Below, one piece after another: positions 1-12,310 of a stretch of 64,000 bases of DNA. The notes under the pieces were generated by a model, which was given only the letters and a program-made list of their open reading frames with translations, searched no databases and was not told where the DNA came from. Each line of letters starts with the position of its first letter. The first letter of the stretch is position 1. The stretch lies in contig NC_080557.1 of the NCBI RefSeq assembly GCF_030253575.1, positions 39,477,001-39,541,000 on the forward strand, in the 5' to 3' direction. Origin of the DNA: Rhododendron vialii (Eukaryota > Streptophyta > Magnoliopsida > Ericales > Ericaceae). A program made the position numbers and the translations under genes.

Positions 1-1744
1 TCATATCGAGACACACTAAAATTTCTTAGTGCTTTGGGTGCAATATATAGGCACGCACATTTTTTATTTTTATTATTACTCCGTATTATTTTTTTTTGGG
101 GGGGAGGGGGGGAGGTTGGCAAAGAGACGTGTTCCTCACATCGTTAACTTTGATATCACATTTCCACTCCTTTCAGAAAATAATGCCCGTCAAATGTGAG
201 TACTTGTATAAAATAAAAGACGCAAAGTCTATACATGAATATATTGATACGTGAAATATATGTCGACAATAGAGATATTGACACATGCACGTACAAGTTT
301 AAAAGTTAGCACGACACAGAACGACATGACGCACATAGTAAGTAGGCTAGATTGGGCCGTCATTTTAGAACACCTGACAGTAGAACGACATTGACATGAT
401 TATGGCACGATATGTTTTTAGGCCTAGCAGCCACACAATTTTTATTTGATTTATCATTAATCGGCTCATTTAGTTGATTCTTGTCAAACTTGACAAGATA
501 AAATTGAATGAGCCGATCAAGTCCTCGTCGATATCCAAATGAGTTAATTTTTTACGGGAACTCTTAAAAACATGTTTTAAAAAATTTGAACGGCTCCGAT
601 TATTTGTGTGGAGCTCCGAAAAATGTATTGTCAAAAGTATTGTCAAATGTATTGTCTCTAGAACCGGCCTATATATATATAAGTTGCGTTTTCTTATAAT
701 AAAATTAAAAAAGAAAAGAAGATAAGCAGCTGACGTGGAAACTGGTCATGTGTGTAGTGTTGACCCCACATATTGAAACCAGTCTGTTGACCTGACCCAC
801 CTACTCCTATGAATGATTAAAAGCAACTGAAAAATAATAGTATGTGAGGGACAGACTTTTCTTTTAGATATCCCTCTTTTAATACAAGTATTTTACTCAT
901 GATTTTTTTAACTTCATCTCTCCTTTTATTTTTATGAATTTCTTTTCTGCCCATATATTAGTGTGTTCTCCTTCGACAAAGAACAACACACTATAACTCA
1001 TTTAACTCATCTCCGTTTGTGACTTAGTTTGTTCTTTGTCGAAGCCAAAAACTTGGTAATGCCTGTACGTCTAAAATTAAAGCTCCTCTAATGTCTTCCA
1101 AAGCTTTTTGCCAAAGTTGTAGGATTGTTTTCTCTAGCTCAATTAGTCTTTTCTTTTTTTGGGTTTTTTTTTCCTACCTCTTTCAATCAAGATATATGGC
1201 ATCCGTCCGTAGTTCTAGAATTTCAAATTCTTTGAAAAAAGCATAACAAATAACGTTTTCATGTTGAAGCGCGATTTCCGGTTTTTAGAATATTTATTAC
1301 AACATTGTAGAATACCAAATTTTGGCTTCAATTATTGCCATTACACAGCATCGATCAAACACTGAAAATTAATAATCCTAGCTTTTTTTCCCTTGCCTAA
1401 ATGTACATTGATTTATATAAAACAAATTGTGATAAATGGTTACAGTTGAGAGAGAAGGAACATTAAATTAAATTTATATTTTAAGAGCATTCATGTACCT
1501 CATGAATTAATGTCCCCTCTCACCCACAACAGATAATCTTTCCATTCTATATTCCATAGAATATTAATTACTATTAATATAGAGGAAGCATTAATACATA
1601 TAAGGACTAAAGCTACATAAAGAAATTAAAAAGTAACAAAATAAACAATAATATTTGATGACAAAAGGATATGATTTAAGCTTTATAAAGCTGGAAAGAT
1701 AAAGTTTTGTGACGTAGAATAGACAGTGTGTGCAGGTGTAATGG
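1..1744. other. AT-rich intergenic DNA, no gene recognised
   Basis: I see no coding exon or RNA gene here. A short tract around 430-530 (repeated GGCTCATTTAG and its complement) resembles the subterminal repeats of hAT-like elements elsewhere in the window, but no ends can be defined. Confidence 0.5.
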
Positions 1745-1985
1745 TTTTTTTTTTTTTTGTGTAATGCAAGGTGTGTCCTGAATCAACTTGCGCACACCTC
1801 AGACTAATCTCTACAGCCCCTCCCACGGCGGTTTCACACGCTTGCAAGGTGTGTCCTAAATCAACTTGCGCACACCTCAGACTAATCTCTACAGCCCCTC
1901 CCACGGCGGTTTCACACGCTTACTTGTGGTAGTAATTAAGTTGGCAAGGAGAATCGAACCTGAGACCTTACGATGAAACAAACAT
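1745..1985 (-). mobile_element. tRNA-derived SINE with internal 78-bp tandem duplication
   Basis: On the minus strand the element reads from a pol III B-box-like sequence (GGTTCGATTCTCC, about 1945-1965) through a body to an A-run that appears as a T-run at 1745-1758. The body contains the motif GATTAGTCTGAGGTGTGCGC, which resembles the conserved 3' body of plant SINEs, followed by a GGACAC-like end. The 3' body is duplicated head to tail: 1765-1842 and 1843-1920 are nearly identical, with a period of 78 bp. Related copies lie at 15205-15375 and 29945-30180. The 5' boundary is approximate and I found no target duplication. Confidence 0.7.
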
Positions 1986-4900
1986 TACAATAATGACACT
2001 TTTAATTATAAGGAGAAAAAGAAATGTTTGAGTGAGAAAATGATAAAGGATGCGGAATCTGTCACGTACAGAATAATAAATAAAATGTTTTTGATAGAAT
2101 AATAAATCAAACTGATCAATGAGAGCATTGCGGTCAGACGAGGGGTGCACACCTTTGGGGTATGTAGCCCATATGGTCCGGCCTTGGGGTATGTCCGGAG
2201 CACGAGTTTGAGCATGAAATAAAATCCGTGAGTGCAAGAATTAAGAGTGAGAGCACGCGACATTTTAAAAAATTATGTAACTAAGATTTTGACGAAGTAG
2301 AAACTATGTCAGAAAAGTAAAAATGCTTGTCAATTTCATATTGAGATCATATATATTTTTTTTTTTTGCCAAAGATTGTTTCAAAGAATTTTGAAAACTA
2401 GTTTTGGGACATGTTTGGACGTCATTAATTATGCAATTTTGGATTGTGGCTGTTTGGCCACAAGTCTCGAAATGATTTCTACAGGAAAATAGAGAATTCA
2501 AAAAATCACCGCAGATGAGATTTCCAGATTCCCGTCATACATTCATAATCACTAGTCTTATGCAAAATATTATTCTGCACAGAACAGATTATCCAAATTC
2601 TTTTACAAGTTCTCGGTATAATTGAAAAAACAATAGTCTATGAATCAGAAGTAATTCAACCTCTTTAAAAAGTCAGCTCCCAAACAAGCCCTTTCGTGCC
2701 TCTAAAAAATTAAATTCTTTTGACTTTTGGGTCTTTTTCGATTTTAATCTGTATTTTTATACTTTTCTGATTCTTCTTGTCGAGACGACAAATATGGTGT
2801 AAAAATTTGACCTGAGAAAGCAACCCAAAAGCCCGTGTCAAAAAACTCCTGCAAAGTTAGGCTAGTGGTTAATTATTTCCGCAACTTGTTTTAGTGATCA
2901 ACCGACACGAATGGTTGCCAAACATTAATTGGAAAACTAATTTTGCACGAACATGAAAATGATGTAAAAGTGATGGGTGTTTATGTACTCTCTCTCTCTC
3001 TCCGAAAAAACAAAAACCATAAAACTCGTAGCAATAAGGTTTTTATTTTTTAAGTACTTGTTTCCTGCTTTACACGCGAGACTAGTCATTCTCTCATAAT
3101 ATATTATCTTTAATTCAAAAAGTAAGTATTTATTTCTCTTAGCGGAATTAACGGGGCCTAATAAATCGCGGCTATTTAAACTAAATAAAGTTGGCAATTT
3201 TCCTACTCACACGTGAATTAAGTGTAGGGCTAAATTAATTTGGTATTTTCAATAAGGTTTGGTATCTTCATCAATTTTCTAAAATATATAATGACTTCAC
3301 GTCTCTAACGGTACACACTGCTATACTAAAATAGGTTTAGCACACTAGAGTTTATGCCTTATTTGGTTGATGGAAAGATGGATTAATCCAAACTGTTTCT
3401 CATCCAATCATTATTTTAGACACATTAACACACACACAAAAAAAGAAAAGAAAAAAGTAGCCGTCAAGTACCTAAACCCCCCAAAAAACGTGAGGGCAAA
3501 AATCATAAATTAAAGGACAAGAAAATGGATTATTACATTAAACAAAATTATCCATTTTTTCTTGCTTTACCTAATAACAGGAAATTCTTACACACCCAAG
3601 AGACCAGAAACCATCCCGAGTTGACAATACACACACATGGTTATACCGGTGGGTCCGAGACTTGATACCATTTGGGTACGAACTTAGTTGGGATGATTTT
3701 ATCTCACTGTGATTCCGTTTTGCTCTTGTCCCTCTTATTATTTTAATCGCTATAATTAATAAAATTCTTTTTCACCATTCAAAAAAAAACATGTGGGTCC
3801 AAGACAGAACCTATAAAAATGTTTGTATGAGAAATCAAAATTTATATTTCATGTACCTTGTGGAGTTTGAACTTCAAAAGGAGAAAATCAAGGGAATATT
3901 AGGAAACAGCTCAAGGATTGCAGATTTACAGTATTTTGGAACTTTTACCTAGAAAGTAAAGTGTGTGATGCAATCATTGACAGTCTCCCTCCGAGACGAG
4001 ACATATAAGAGCGATTTAAGAAAAGGGATTCGATAAATGAGAGTACAAATTGAGATCAAAAAGGGAATATTTGATGTACAGAAGCTAGGAATTGTAGGGA
4101 AAAATCCCAAAAAAAAAATTAAGGAAAAATAACATAGGCGCAATAATAGAATTAAAGAGATACGAGAATTAATAAACTTGTGTAATAGCGAATTTCTATT
4201 ACCATTCATAAGATAAAGAAATTCTAACGGAGTATAATTTTCTAAAACTCGAGGGGCCGGCACGTACTTTGTGACATATCCCTGCATATATCCATTTTTT
4301 TTTTATCCCCTAGGTTGATTATGTTTATAAATGGATGGTTACACATATATAAAAATATATATACGTACGTACAAAAGTAATAATTAATTAAAGAAAGTGT
4401 TTATTCTTGTGAATAAAGCAATGTTATGTAATTAACGCATGTTACAAATTTGAACAACAGGAAACATAGGACCCGGAATTTGTCCTCATAAAATTTGGAT
4501 TATAAAACAGAGATTAGAAACTAATTAAGAACAATCAGTCATCAGGTAAATCATGCATTAATTCCAGCATGTAAATAAGGTGTCTCACATATTTTATACG
4601 TAAATATATATTTGAGATGATGAAAGGGTACAAATTAATTGAACATATAACACACACACACACACACACATATTTTATATATATATATATGACGTAACAT
4701 ATTTTTTATCGACACATAAATTTTTTGAAATGTTTTAACGTTGGCGTCACATAAATATCTTATGCTTTGGTGGAATGAATTATTTTCCCAATGCAAACAA
4801 AATGAGAGGAAAATGAACTTTACTTGGCTCTTTTCATCACATTTTACAAATTCAAAATCCAAACACATCGTAGATTTATTATCTTATCTAGTATTGGTTT

Positions 4901-5299
4901 ATAGAAAGATCGATAGAGTAACAGGTAAATTAAAGAAGCATGAAACATTAGTTAATAGTAAATAATAAGCAGTTGAAAATTTGAACTCTGAGCTTTTTTT
5001 TAGTAAATATTCAGTGTCCCCTACTCTTCCATGCATGCATGTGCTTCATCGTGAGATTTTCACTTTCGTAGTACTAAAAGTTGGTTCAAAGTACTACTAG
5101 TAATTAAAAAGGATGCATCCAAACAAGACTTAAGTGACACTTAAAGCAAAGCCTAAACACGAATTAAGGAACAACAACTTCGATCCTGAATTCCTGATCC
5201 TGTTTCCATGCATGATTTTTTTAGTCATCATTAGTAAATGTCTTAGTCACCCACAAGATATTATTTATTGTCATTGTACATAATTATCTTTGTAACGGG
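1986..5299. other. Intergenic AT-rich DNA with SSRs and one MITE
   Basis: No gene is supported. The stretch holds a (CT)n run near 2987-3003, a compound (CA)n-(TA)n microsatellite at about 4650-4692 and a Tourist-like MITE (listed separately). Short open frames here have no recognisable family and look random. Confidence 0.5.
3038..3158. mobile_element. Tourist-like MITE, TAA target duplication
   Basis: A 121-bp element bounded by TAA on both sides (3035-3037 and 3159-3161). The right end reads GGCCCCGTTAATTCC on the minus strand. The interior shares TTCTCTCATAATATATTATC and the AAGTACTT motif with the elements at 19370-19476 and 52096-52230. A 3-bp TWA duplication is typical of PIF/Harbinger MITEs. 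The left terminus is degenerate. Confidence 0.6.
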
Positions 5300-6090
5300 T
5301 AAAAACCGCTTAAGAAAGATAACTCTCTTTCAGATCGCAACGCACGTGTCAGCCTCGCCGAAACCCTAAGACCTGCGTCCCAAAAGCACGGGTGTGCACA
5401 CATTTGCCTCTCGTCGGCAAAGGTCCTCTGATGCCTAAGTTAGAACAAACACTAATTGAAAACCTTTAACACACGTAAGTATATTATCGAGCTAGTAGCA
5501 GCATACCTTTTCTCATTAGGTTTACCTCGCATTTATAGATTTCACGCGACTTGTCCCCCAAGCACCCGTGTTGCCCTAAATTTCCTATCTCGTATAGGAA
5601 ACTTAACTTTCTGGGATTCTCTCCCCTTATCAGCCGAGGATCCTAATCTCGTTAGGATCCTTCTACTCATATAGAATTCTTTCCGTATAGTAACTCTACC
5701 ACTGCCTTTTATGGCAAAATATCTTATTCCCTTATTCACAAGATTCCATTCATAGGATTCCCCCTTATCACGTAAGGAGCTAGCTCGATCCAGAACATTC
5801 TGGATTGTTCAGCCGCCCATCTCGTTGGTCGGCTTATTTCGGCTAATTCTATGTGATCGTACCCTTTGTTCGGCAATTAGGTTGAGCACCTTTTCCCTTT
5901 ATTGTCTGCTTATAACTTTGCTCGGACTTACACACCTTCTCGTGGTATCGCGTGCTGCCACGTACTCCAACTCGAATGCTTTCTTTGTGGTGCTCCCATG
6001 CTCATCGCGTGGTCGGCTTTTATCACCTGTGTCGCAGCCCCATGTGGCCATATCCTACTCCACATGTGTTCTGGTGTATTTTCCTTTAAC
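5300..6090 (-). mobile_element. Decayed LTR fragment, reverse orientation
   Basis: Read on the minus strand, this region shares a string of blocks in the same order with the solo LTR at 8012-8987: TTTCCTATACGAG, GTAAACCTA next to a TATAAATGC-type box, and a motif close to AGGCATCAGAGGACCTTTGCC with GAGAGGCAAA. It is therefore a diverged, oppositely oriented LTR of the same family. Its outer ends cannot be defined; the right end may be cut by the GC-rich element that follows. Confidence 0.6.
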
Positions 6091-6114
6091 TCGGCGTCAT
6101 CATTTCGCTTGAAG

Positions 6115-6525
6115 GTCCACGACCCGCCCAAAGCCCGCCCGGCCCGCTGGGCTTTTACCCGGACCGAGTCCGTAAAACGGGCAGGCTAGGGCCTATGAAT
6201 TTTTACTCTGCTCGCCCATAGGCCCGGCCCGTGAGCCCGGCCGGCAGCCCGCCCAAAAGCCCACCAATGGGCCCGCCTATTAGCCCAAAATCCCACAAAA
6301 CCCTTTCTTTTTTCCCTTGGTTTAGTTTTGCCCAAGGAAATTTAAGCCCGCCTGTTGGCCCGCCGGCCCGCCAATTGGGCTAGCCCGTGGGCCGGGCTTG
6401 AGCTTCAATTTATGGTAGGTAACCCGGCCCGTCCGACCCGCCAAAAAGAAAAAGCCCGGTCGGCCCGGCCCGTGGGCGGGCTTGGGCAGCGACTTGACGG
6501 GCCGGCCCCCACTACAATCTTACTT
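6115..6525. mobile_element. GGCCCG-rich self-complementary tract, probable non-autonomous element
   Basis: About 400 bp made largely of GCCCGCC/GGCCCG and its complement GGGCCGGGC, flanking a short AT-rich core. The architecture (dense short subterminal repeats in both orientations) matches the hAT-like elements at 9419-10080 and 55494-56780, with a different repeat word. No TIR or target duplication was found, so the class is inferred. Confidence 0.45.
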
Positions 6526-6814
6526 AATTCCTTGTTATAACATCATTTAGAATAGTACCCGGCTGTGCTGTGCTGCTAAATTTGACAAGTACTACATCCT
6601 CACGCGGCACGCCAGTTCCTAATACAATAGTACCATTTTAACTCGTGGCATGCAACGTTTGAATGAAATTTATCGTAACTCAACCAGACATGTAGGGGGA
6701 AACAGACCATTTTCCGCACGCCAGTTGCTGATAGTGGTTTTTTTCACTTTTAATAATATGGTAAAAGTTGTTTGGAAGTACTAGTCCTAGAAAAAAGAAA
6801 TAAAGCTATTGGAT

Positions 6815-6996
6815 ATATATACGAAAAAATAAGGTGTTTAGATCGAGCACCTACACATATCGGATGCCGTTGATTCTCGCGTAAGCCCCACCGTTTTTAT
6901 TTTTAGAATTTTTGGATGGCTCGGATCGACCGTTCGTTGGCCGGAGTTGGCCCGGAGCGGCTATCGATCCATTTTCGGTATGGTACCTGTCGGTAC
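6815..6996. mobile_element. Single-arm copy of the fold-back element at 54360-54729
   Basis: This segment matches one arm of the 370-bp palindrome at 54360-54729: GATCGAGCACC, then GGATGCCGTTGATTCTCGCG, then TTTTAGAATTTTTGGA, ending in GGTACC words. The partner arm is missing here, so it is a truncated copy or a one-armed derivative. Confidence 0.7.
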
Positions 6997-7464
6997 CAAT
7001 ACCACTGGATGCATGCAGCGAAACAAAACTTAAGTGACACTTAAAAGCAAAGCCTAAACATTAGTAACAAAACAACTACAACTACTAATTAATTCGATCC
7101 TGATCCTATTCTCATGATATTATTAGTTACTAGTCCATGTACGTCTTAGTCATCCCCAGCAGGAAACTTGATTAATGAAACAAAAACGTAATTAATATCT
7201 TACTATGATTGGGGGTAACAACATCGTTAATTAATTTAACTGGAAAACTAATGACATGACATCTCATCTACTAGTAGTATATATTGCATGTGCGATGTTA
7301 CTTTCAAGAAAAGGAATTAATAATAGCAAATATCTCTCTCAATACAATACAATAAACAAAGAGCTAGCACATTAATCAATGCATTGTCGAAAGTCATGAT
7401 CACAAATTAATCATTCAGCTTTGAGTGATCAGAACAAACTTTGTAAGTTCATAAATCGATCTGC

Positions 7465-7467
<3 letters not shown>

Positions 7468-7511
<44 letters not shown>

Positions 7512-7535
7512 CTATTACCTTCTTTCTAGCTAGTT

Positions 7536-7573
<38 letters not shown>

Positions 7574-7575
7574 CT
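7468..7575. repeat. (GA)n microsatellite inside a tandem duplication
   Basis: A (GA)n run followed by GAGCTCTATTACCTTCTTTC and CTAGCTAGT is repeated once immediately downstream, (GA)n included. The duplication unit is about 70 bp. It is non-coding. Confidence 0.85.
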
Positions 7576-7867
7576 ATTACCTTCTTTCTAGCTAGTGGTT
7601 GAAACATTGTTTTCATGTACATTATTTTGGACATGTTTCGGGTGCAATAGTTTTGTTGTGAAAATGACAGTTTAAATTCGATCTATGCGCTTACAGATAA
7701 TGAGACCGGTATAGGAGTAATTATAATATTCGCCGGGACCAAGTAATTGGTTTGAATATCGGTAAGTACTATTCGAATTTCCTCTCTCAATACTCGGATT
7801 CATGTCTCTATAGTTGCTGATAAGTCTAACCTAATCTTTAGCGCCTCGAAAAATGCAAAGGAATGAG

Positions 7868-9186
7868 ATCCTCTCCAATCATGCAAATGGATTGGACCGG
7901 TTCTGTTAAGCCTTTTTGGAGCCTTTTTAGGCCTTGCTTTAATAATCCAAATCGTTTATACTTTAGACCTCGTTGTGAACTATAACCTTGTCGAAAATCA
8001 AGTTAAGTGGATGTAGGGAGGTATTCCCGAGAACATACATTTTGTTGCCGAACACGTGATATTCGGGAGCACGTGGTAAGTATGACAGGACTTACCGCCG
8101 GGCAGTTTGGTGAACAACGATATGGACCAATGATATGGGAAGTCATAGCTATAAACTGACTGTTCGACAGTTAGAGACATTCCGATTACATCAGACCAAG
8201 TTATATGTGAAGTAGCTGGTCCAAAGCAGACTGTTCGGTTATAAAAACAGTCGAACAGATGAAGCAAGAACCAAGCACGTGATACGAGGGATCACGGGTT
8301 AAAAGCAATGTAAATGGTATGTGGGACCATATTTTGAATATAGACAGGACAGTCATCGTGCTAAACAAGTGTTCGGCAATATGGACCAGTGACATGAGAA
8401 GTCAATGGTCCAAGCCGTCTGTTCGGCCATGAGATGGCCGAGCAAAGAAAGAGCTCCAATCAAGAAATAGGAGCATAGGGAATACTCTGGAAGATTCCAA
8501 AGTAGTCATGTCCCGTAAAGGAATAAGATCCCGGAAATATAGGATCTAGTAAAGATACCCAATGAGAATGGGATGTTCAGCTCATTATGGAAAAGGATCC
8601 AAAGAGGACTCTTTTAATGAGCTGATAAAGGAAACGAGAATCCTTGATGTCCTGGGTTTCCTATACGAGTTGGGAATCCTATGGCAATAGGGATGCTTGG
8701 GCGCCAAGCATACGAATGTCTATATAAACAGAGTAAACCTAGAGGTAAAAGGTACGCAATACACTGTATTATTCGATATTCTCCTACTGATAATTAGGGT
8801 TTCTTTAGTACGAAATACTAACAAAGGCATCGGAGGGCCTTTGCCACGAGAGGCAAAGGTGCACTCACTCCTTGTCTGTTTTGCAGGATAAAGGTTTCGT
8901 TGACAAACTAGGGTTCCGGTCAAGAGGCACGTGAAGCCATTGCATTCTAGTGCTATTCAGAGCACTACTTGAATTTGTCCACCTACAGTGGATGTCATTT
9001 GGTATTATTATGAAACACATTTACCTTGAGCTAATGTGTTTTATAATCAGATCAACTTGATATTCATCAAGGTCATAATTCTCAACGAGATCTAAAATAG
9101 AAATGATTCGAATCATCAAGGGTCGAAAAAGGTCCTAAAAGGGCTGAACCGGACCGATCCAGTCCATATATGACTGGAGAAGAATA
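7868..9186. mobile_element. Fold-back MITE split by a solo LTR
   Basis: The left arm (about 7868-8006) and the reverse complement of the right arm (about 8993-9186) align along their length. Matching blocks include CTCCAATCATGCAAATGGAT against CTCCAGTCATATATGGACT, GACCGGTTCTGTTAAGCC against GGTCCGGTTCAGCC, and GACCTCGTTGTGAACTATAA against GATCTCGTTGAGAATTATGA. Removing 8012-8992 restores one hairpin of roughly 340 bp. The fold-back element is therefore the older insertion. Confidence 0.75.
8012..8987 (+). mobile_element. Solo LTR with 5-bp target duplication
   Basis: The element is 976 bp, starts TGTAGGGAGG and ends TCCACCTACA (inverted TGTAGG/CCTACA ends), and is flanked by perfect GTGGA duplications at 8007-8011 and 8988-8992. 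It contains a TATATAAACAG promoter-like box near 8720 and the AGGCATCGGAGGGCCTTTGCC region typical of some plant LTRs. No internal domain is present, so it is a recombined solo LTR, probably Ty3-type (inferred). The short open frames inside are not genes. Confidence 0.9.
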
Positions 9187-9418
9187 TTTCATTTCTTTTG
9201 AAAACAATATTCCCCAACTAAGCAGGTGGAATAGGAACGGGAGGACAAACCATGTTCGGTTTGAATTTTGAGAGAGTCTTTTGAGAGTAATAAATGGAGA
9301 GAGATAGATAAAATTTATTGAAGACCATACTCAAGGGTTTTGAGAATCCAAAACGAAAAAAGGCACTTTCCCCTTGGAATTTTGTTACCCTTCTAAGTGG
9401 TGATCTTGGTGTTTAATA

Positions 9419-10080
9419 TAGGGGTGAATATGGACCAGATTGGTTCAATTTTAAAGTAAACCAAAAAATAAATCACTACTTACGAATTATGAATTTGGAG
9501 AACCAAACAACCCACAAAAAGTATACAACCAAACCAATCCAAACCATTAGACTACGGTTCGGGTTCGGGTTCGAACACGGTTTACTTGAAACTAAAACAT
9601 CATCTCCGTAAACTATTTAAACTACTCAAAATTGCGAAGATAACTAAGAATTGGTTTTCATTTATAGAGATACAAGAAAATTTAGGAATTAATTGAGTCG
9701 CGGATCAATATTCACTGAATGGAGCATTATATATCTGTATACCATGTGCTTTTGGTGTACCAAGATTATAGGAATGGATTATAGGAATTTATGCTAAATA
9801 ACTTTGGTAGTAAATGAATACTGAATAGGATGGTATATTGAATAGATTATTAATTTAGGAAATTAGTTAACTATAACTCTCATATATACTTGGTATATCT
9901 AAATTAACGAAATTATACGGTTCAAATCGGTTTGGAACCGAAACCATTAACGTAAATCAACAGACCAAACCATTTAACGCGATTTTTATTTTTTTAAACC
10001 GGAATCAAACCACACTACTGAAAAATCTAACCAAACCATTCGGTTTGGCTTGGTTTGGACGGGAAATCCTCTATCAAGAG
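9419..10080. mobile_element. hAT-like element with AACCAAACC/GGTTTGG subterminal repeats
   Basis: The left end reads TAGGGGTGAATATGG, a hAT-type terminus shared with the well-bounded element at 55933. Both flanks are packed with short repeats (AACCAAACC, GGTTCGGG, CGGTTTGG) in opposite orientations around an AT-rich core. The right terminus is less certain (about 10073, TAGAGGATTTCC on the minus strand) and no 8-bp duplication was found. Confidence 0.6.
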
Positions 10081-10495
10081 AATAGGGCTATCAGCATTGT
10101 CATCATATTATGAGCACAAAAAGTGTAACGAAATTCCCCGTACGTGTGTGTTGAACCAATTGATTTGATTTAGACTAATATCCCTAAGTGGGGGCGACAT
10201 AGTGATGAGGTATACACGTGATTTGTCCCTTCAATTCGCTCGCTTCTTTTTAACAATAAATAATAAGTGGAGTAGTTTGTTTACAACCAACTAACATGTG
10301 CTGTGCAATGAAAGAGCATTTAATTAATTAACATCACTACTACATGAAATCAATGAATACTTTATCGATGTTAATTTTTAGGAATCAGGCTACATTTATG
10401 CCTATGGCTGATTTCCATTAACGTGGGATTTCAAGAAAGTCTTTGGATGAATAATCTAAACAAATTAAGTAACTTAGAATTTGATCTAATATTTA

Positions 10496-10734
10496 GGCCC
10501 GATTCCGGAACGATAAATAAGTACTTATTTTTTAAGAAGACAATTTGAAGTTCAAAAATCATGTGTTTACGCAAATAATTTTCCTATCACTATGGATCTT
10601 GTTTGATAGATTTCATTGAGATCTTTAATACGGTGCAAAAAAAATTGAAAAATTATTTTTCATTTATATTATTTTTGAATTTGAAAATGTGAAATAAGTA
10701 CTTATTTTTTAAGAAGATGTTCTGGAATGGGGCC
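10496..10734. mobile_element. Tourist-type MITE, TTA target duplication
   Basis: A 239-bp element flanked by TTA at 10493-10495 and 10735-10737. The inverted ends are GGCCCGATTCCGGAAC and GGCCCCATTCCAGAAC, followed in both arms by AAGTACTTATTTTTTAAGAA. A related copy lies at 36685-36907. Confidence 0.85.
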
Positions 10735-11096
10735 TTAGCCCTATATATGCATGCGGTCTTGCTCTAAGTCACATAATGGGTGTGCGCTTGTGTAAAGCAA
10801 GAGCGCGAGCATGTAACCGTCTTTCAAAAATATTTCAAACTGCTACACCTCGCGAGAGCGAGGATTGAGAGCGTAAACGCATAAGCGCATATTAAAAGCA
10901 CGAAGGCAGAGGAAAAAAATGTGGGGCCCACAAATCATGGGAGTAGATGCGTAATTGGAAATGAAAGTTGGGTGCGGTTCTAGACTAATTGGAGCCACTA
11001 AATAGGACCTGCGATAACATACCACCTCGAAAAGTGCAAACAAGGGATAGTTTTCCTTTTTCTTTATTCCCCTGGTCGTGCATTACAGATGGAAAA

Positions 11097-11201
11097 GTCT
11101 AGTGACACCACATTTTATACTCCATAGACACAACTGTGGTGGTCCCCACCACACTTGTATCTATAAAATATAAAAGACGGTGTCAATAGCATTGCTCTTA
11201 C
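11097..11201. mobile_element. Small fold-back element
   Basis: The arms are complementary: GTGACACCACATTTTATACT pairs with the complement of the segment ending GACGGTGTCAATAG, around a centre GTGGTGGTCCCCACCAC. It is about 105 bp with no clear target duplication. Confidence 0.55.
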
Positions 11202-12310
11202 AGAAACATCAGAAAAGATCGAGAAAGCAACCAAAGAAATTAGGCTAGACCTAATGCTTCTTCGGACACAACAGGAACGATGGATTCAGGGACCTCCTCC
11301 ACTCATGCTCGAAATAACAAAGGGGTAATTACACGGACCTCTTTTGGTTTTTGAAAATTATATGGACTTGCCATAGAGTTTCTGGTGTCTCCCATGTAAG
11401 AGATGCTTAAAGCATCTCCAACCCAACTCTTTATCGCTGAACAGATAAGTCTTGAGGCACGACCACGGTGTTGGGAAGAAAAGATATTTCAGAACACAGA
11501 TGCGAAAATGTCATCTCATGCATATTTTGCAGTTTTCAAAATAAAAAGTGGTTGGGACAGCAGCATGAAGATTCCCAACTGAACCACAACAATTCAAAGA
11601 GTCTTCCCAATCTGCCTTAGACATGGGAGAATTTTCCTGGTTTAGGTATCCATTAACCCAACAACTGCACACCAAACGCCTTTTCGATACTCACTGGACT
11701 TTTGTGGGGAAGTTAGGAGATGAATATACTGCTTACACAAAATTTCCTCAACTAAAACAATAAGACAGAACTGAATAAGCATATTCATTATCACAGGACG
11801 CAGAGATCGTACTTCAAGTCTCAAAGCTCGTGGTGGTGAAACCGAGCAACTTGCCACCTCGTTTCATTACCGTAGTATAGGTGTATATTATATCATGGAA
11901 TTTCCGTCTAAAAGCTCCTTCTAGTGACATAGAAAGGGAAGGAAAACAATGAATGTTTTACTCACCTGACCGTTTCATCAATAAAATGGACCCATGAAAG
12001 GTAGGGCGTGTCCCCAATTACTCTTTTAAGGAAACATTTCCCGTCCAAATATTTCCTATAAAATGCTAGATGTTTATGCACAACTGCAAAGTCGAAAACA
12101 GAATTTTTTATTAACTTTATTGCCAATTTATATGAAGAATGGATTTCCCCCTCCCCCACCCCCCCTCTTTTCCTTTGATTCACCTCTGTTAGGAACTATT
12201 TGTTCATGTGGCATTCCTTACAACTGAACAAAGGCTTAAATGAGCAGATTATCTCATTGCCAGTAAGTTCCAGAATACAACAATATATATGAATCTATAC
12301 ACAAACAAGT
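11202..12310. other. Region 3' of the phosphatase gene
   Basis: Probably includes the 3' UTR of the minus-strand gene that ends at 12311. I recognise no further exon. Short open frames on the minus strand (11642-11857 and 11962-12183) have no identifiable family. Confidence 0.4.

Noticed and set aside
4635-4965. Open frames on both strands around a CA/TA microsatellite
   Set aside because: The frames depend on the microsatellite and have no domain.
7461-7575. GA tracts considered as a CRISPR-like or regulatory array
   Set aside because: Simple microsatellite with one tandem duplication; no spacer pattern, and CRISPR is not expected in a plant nucleus.
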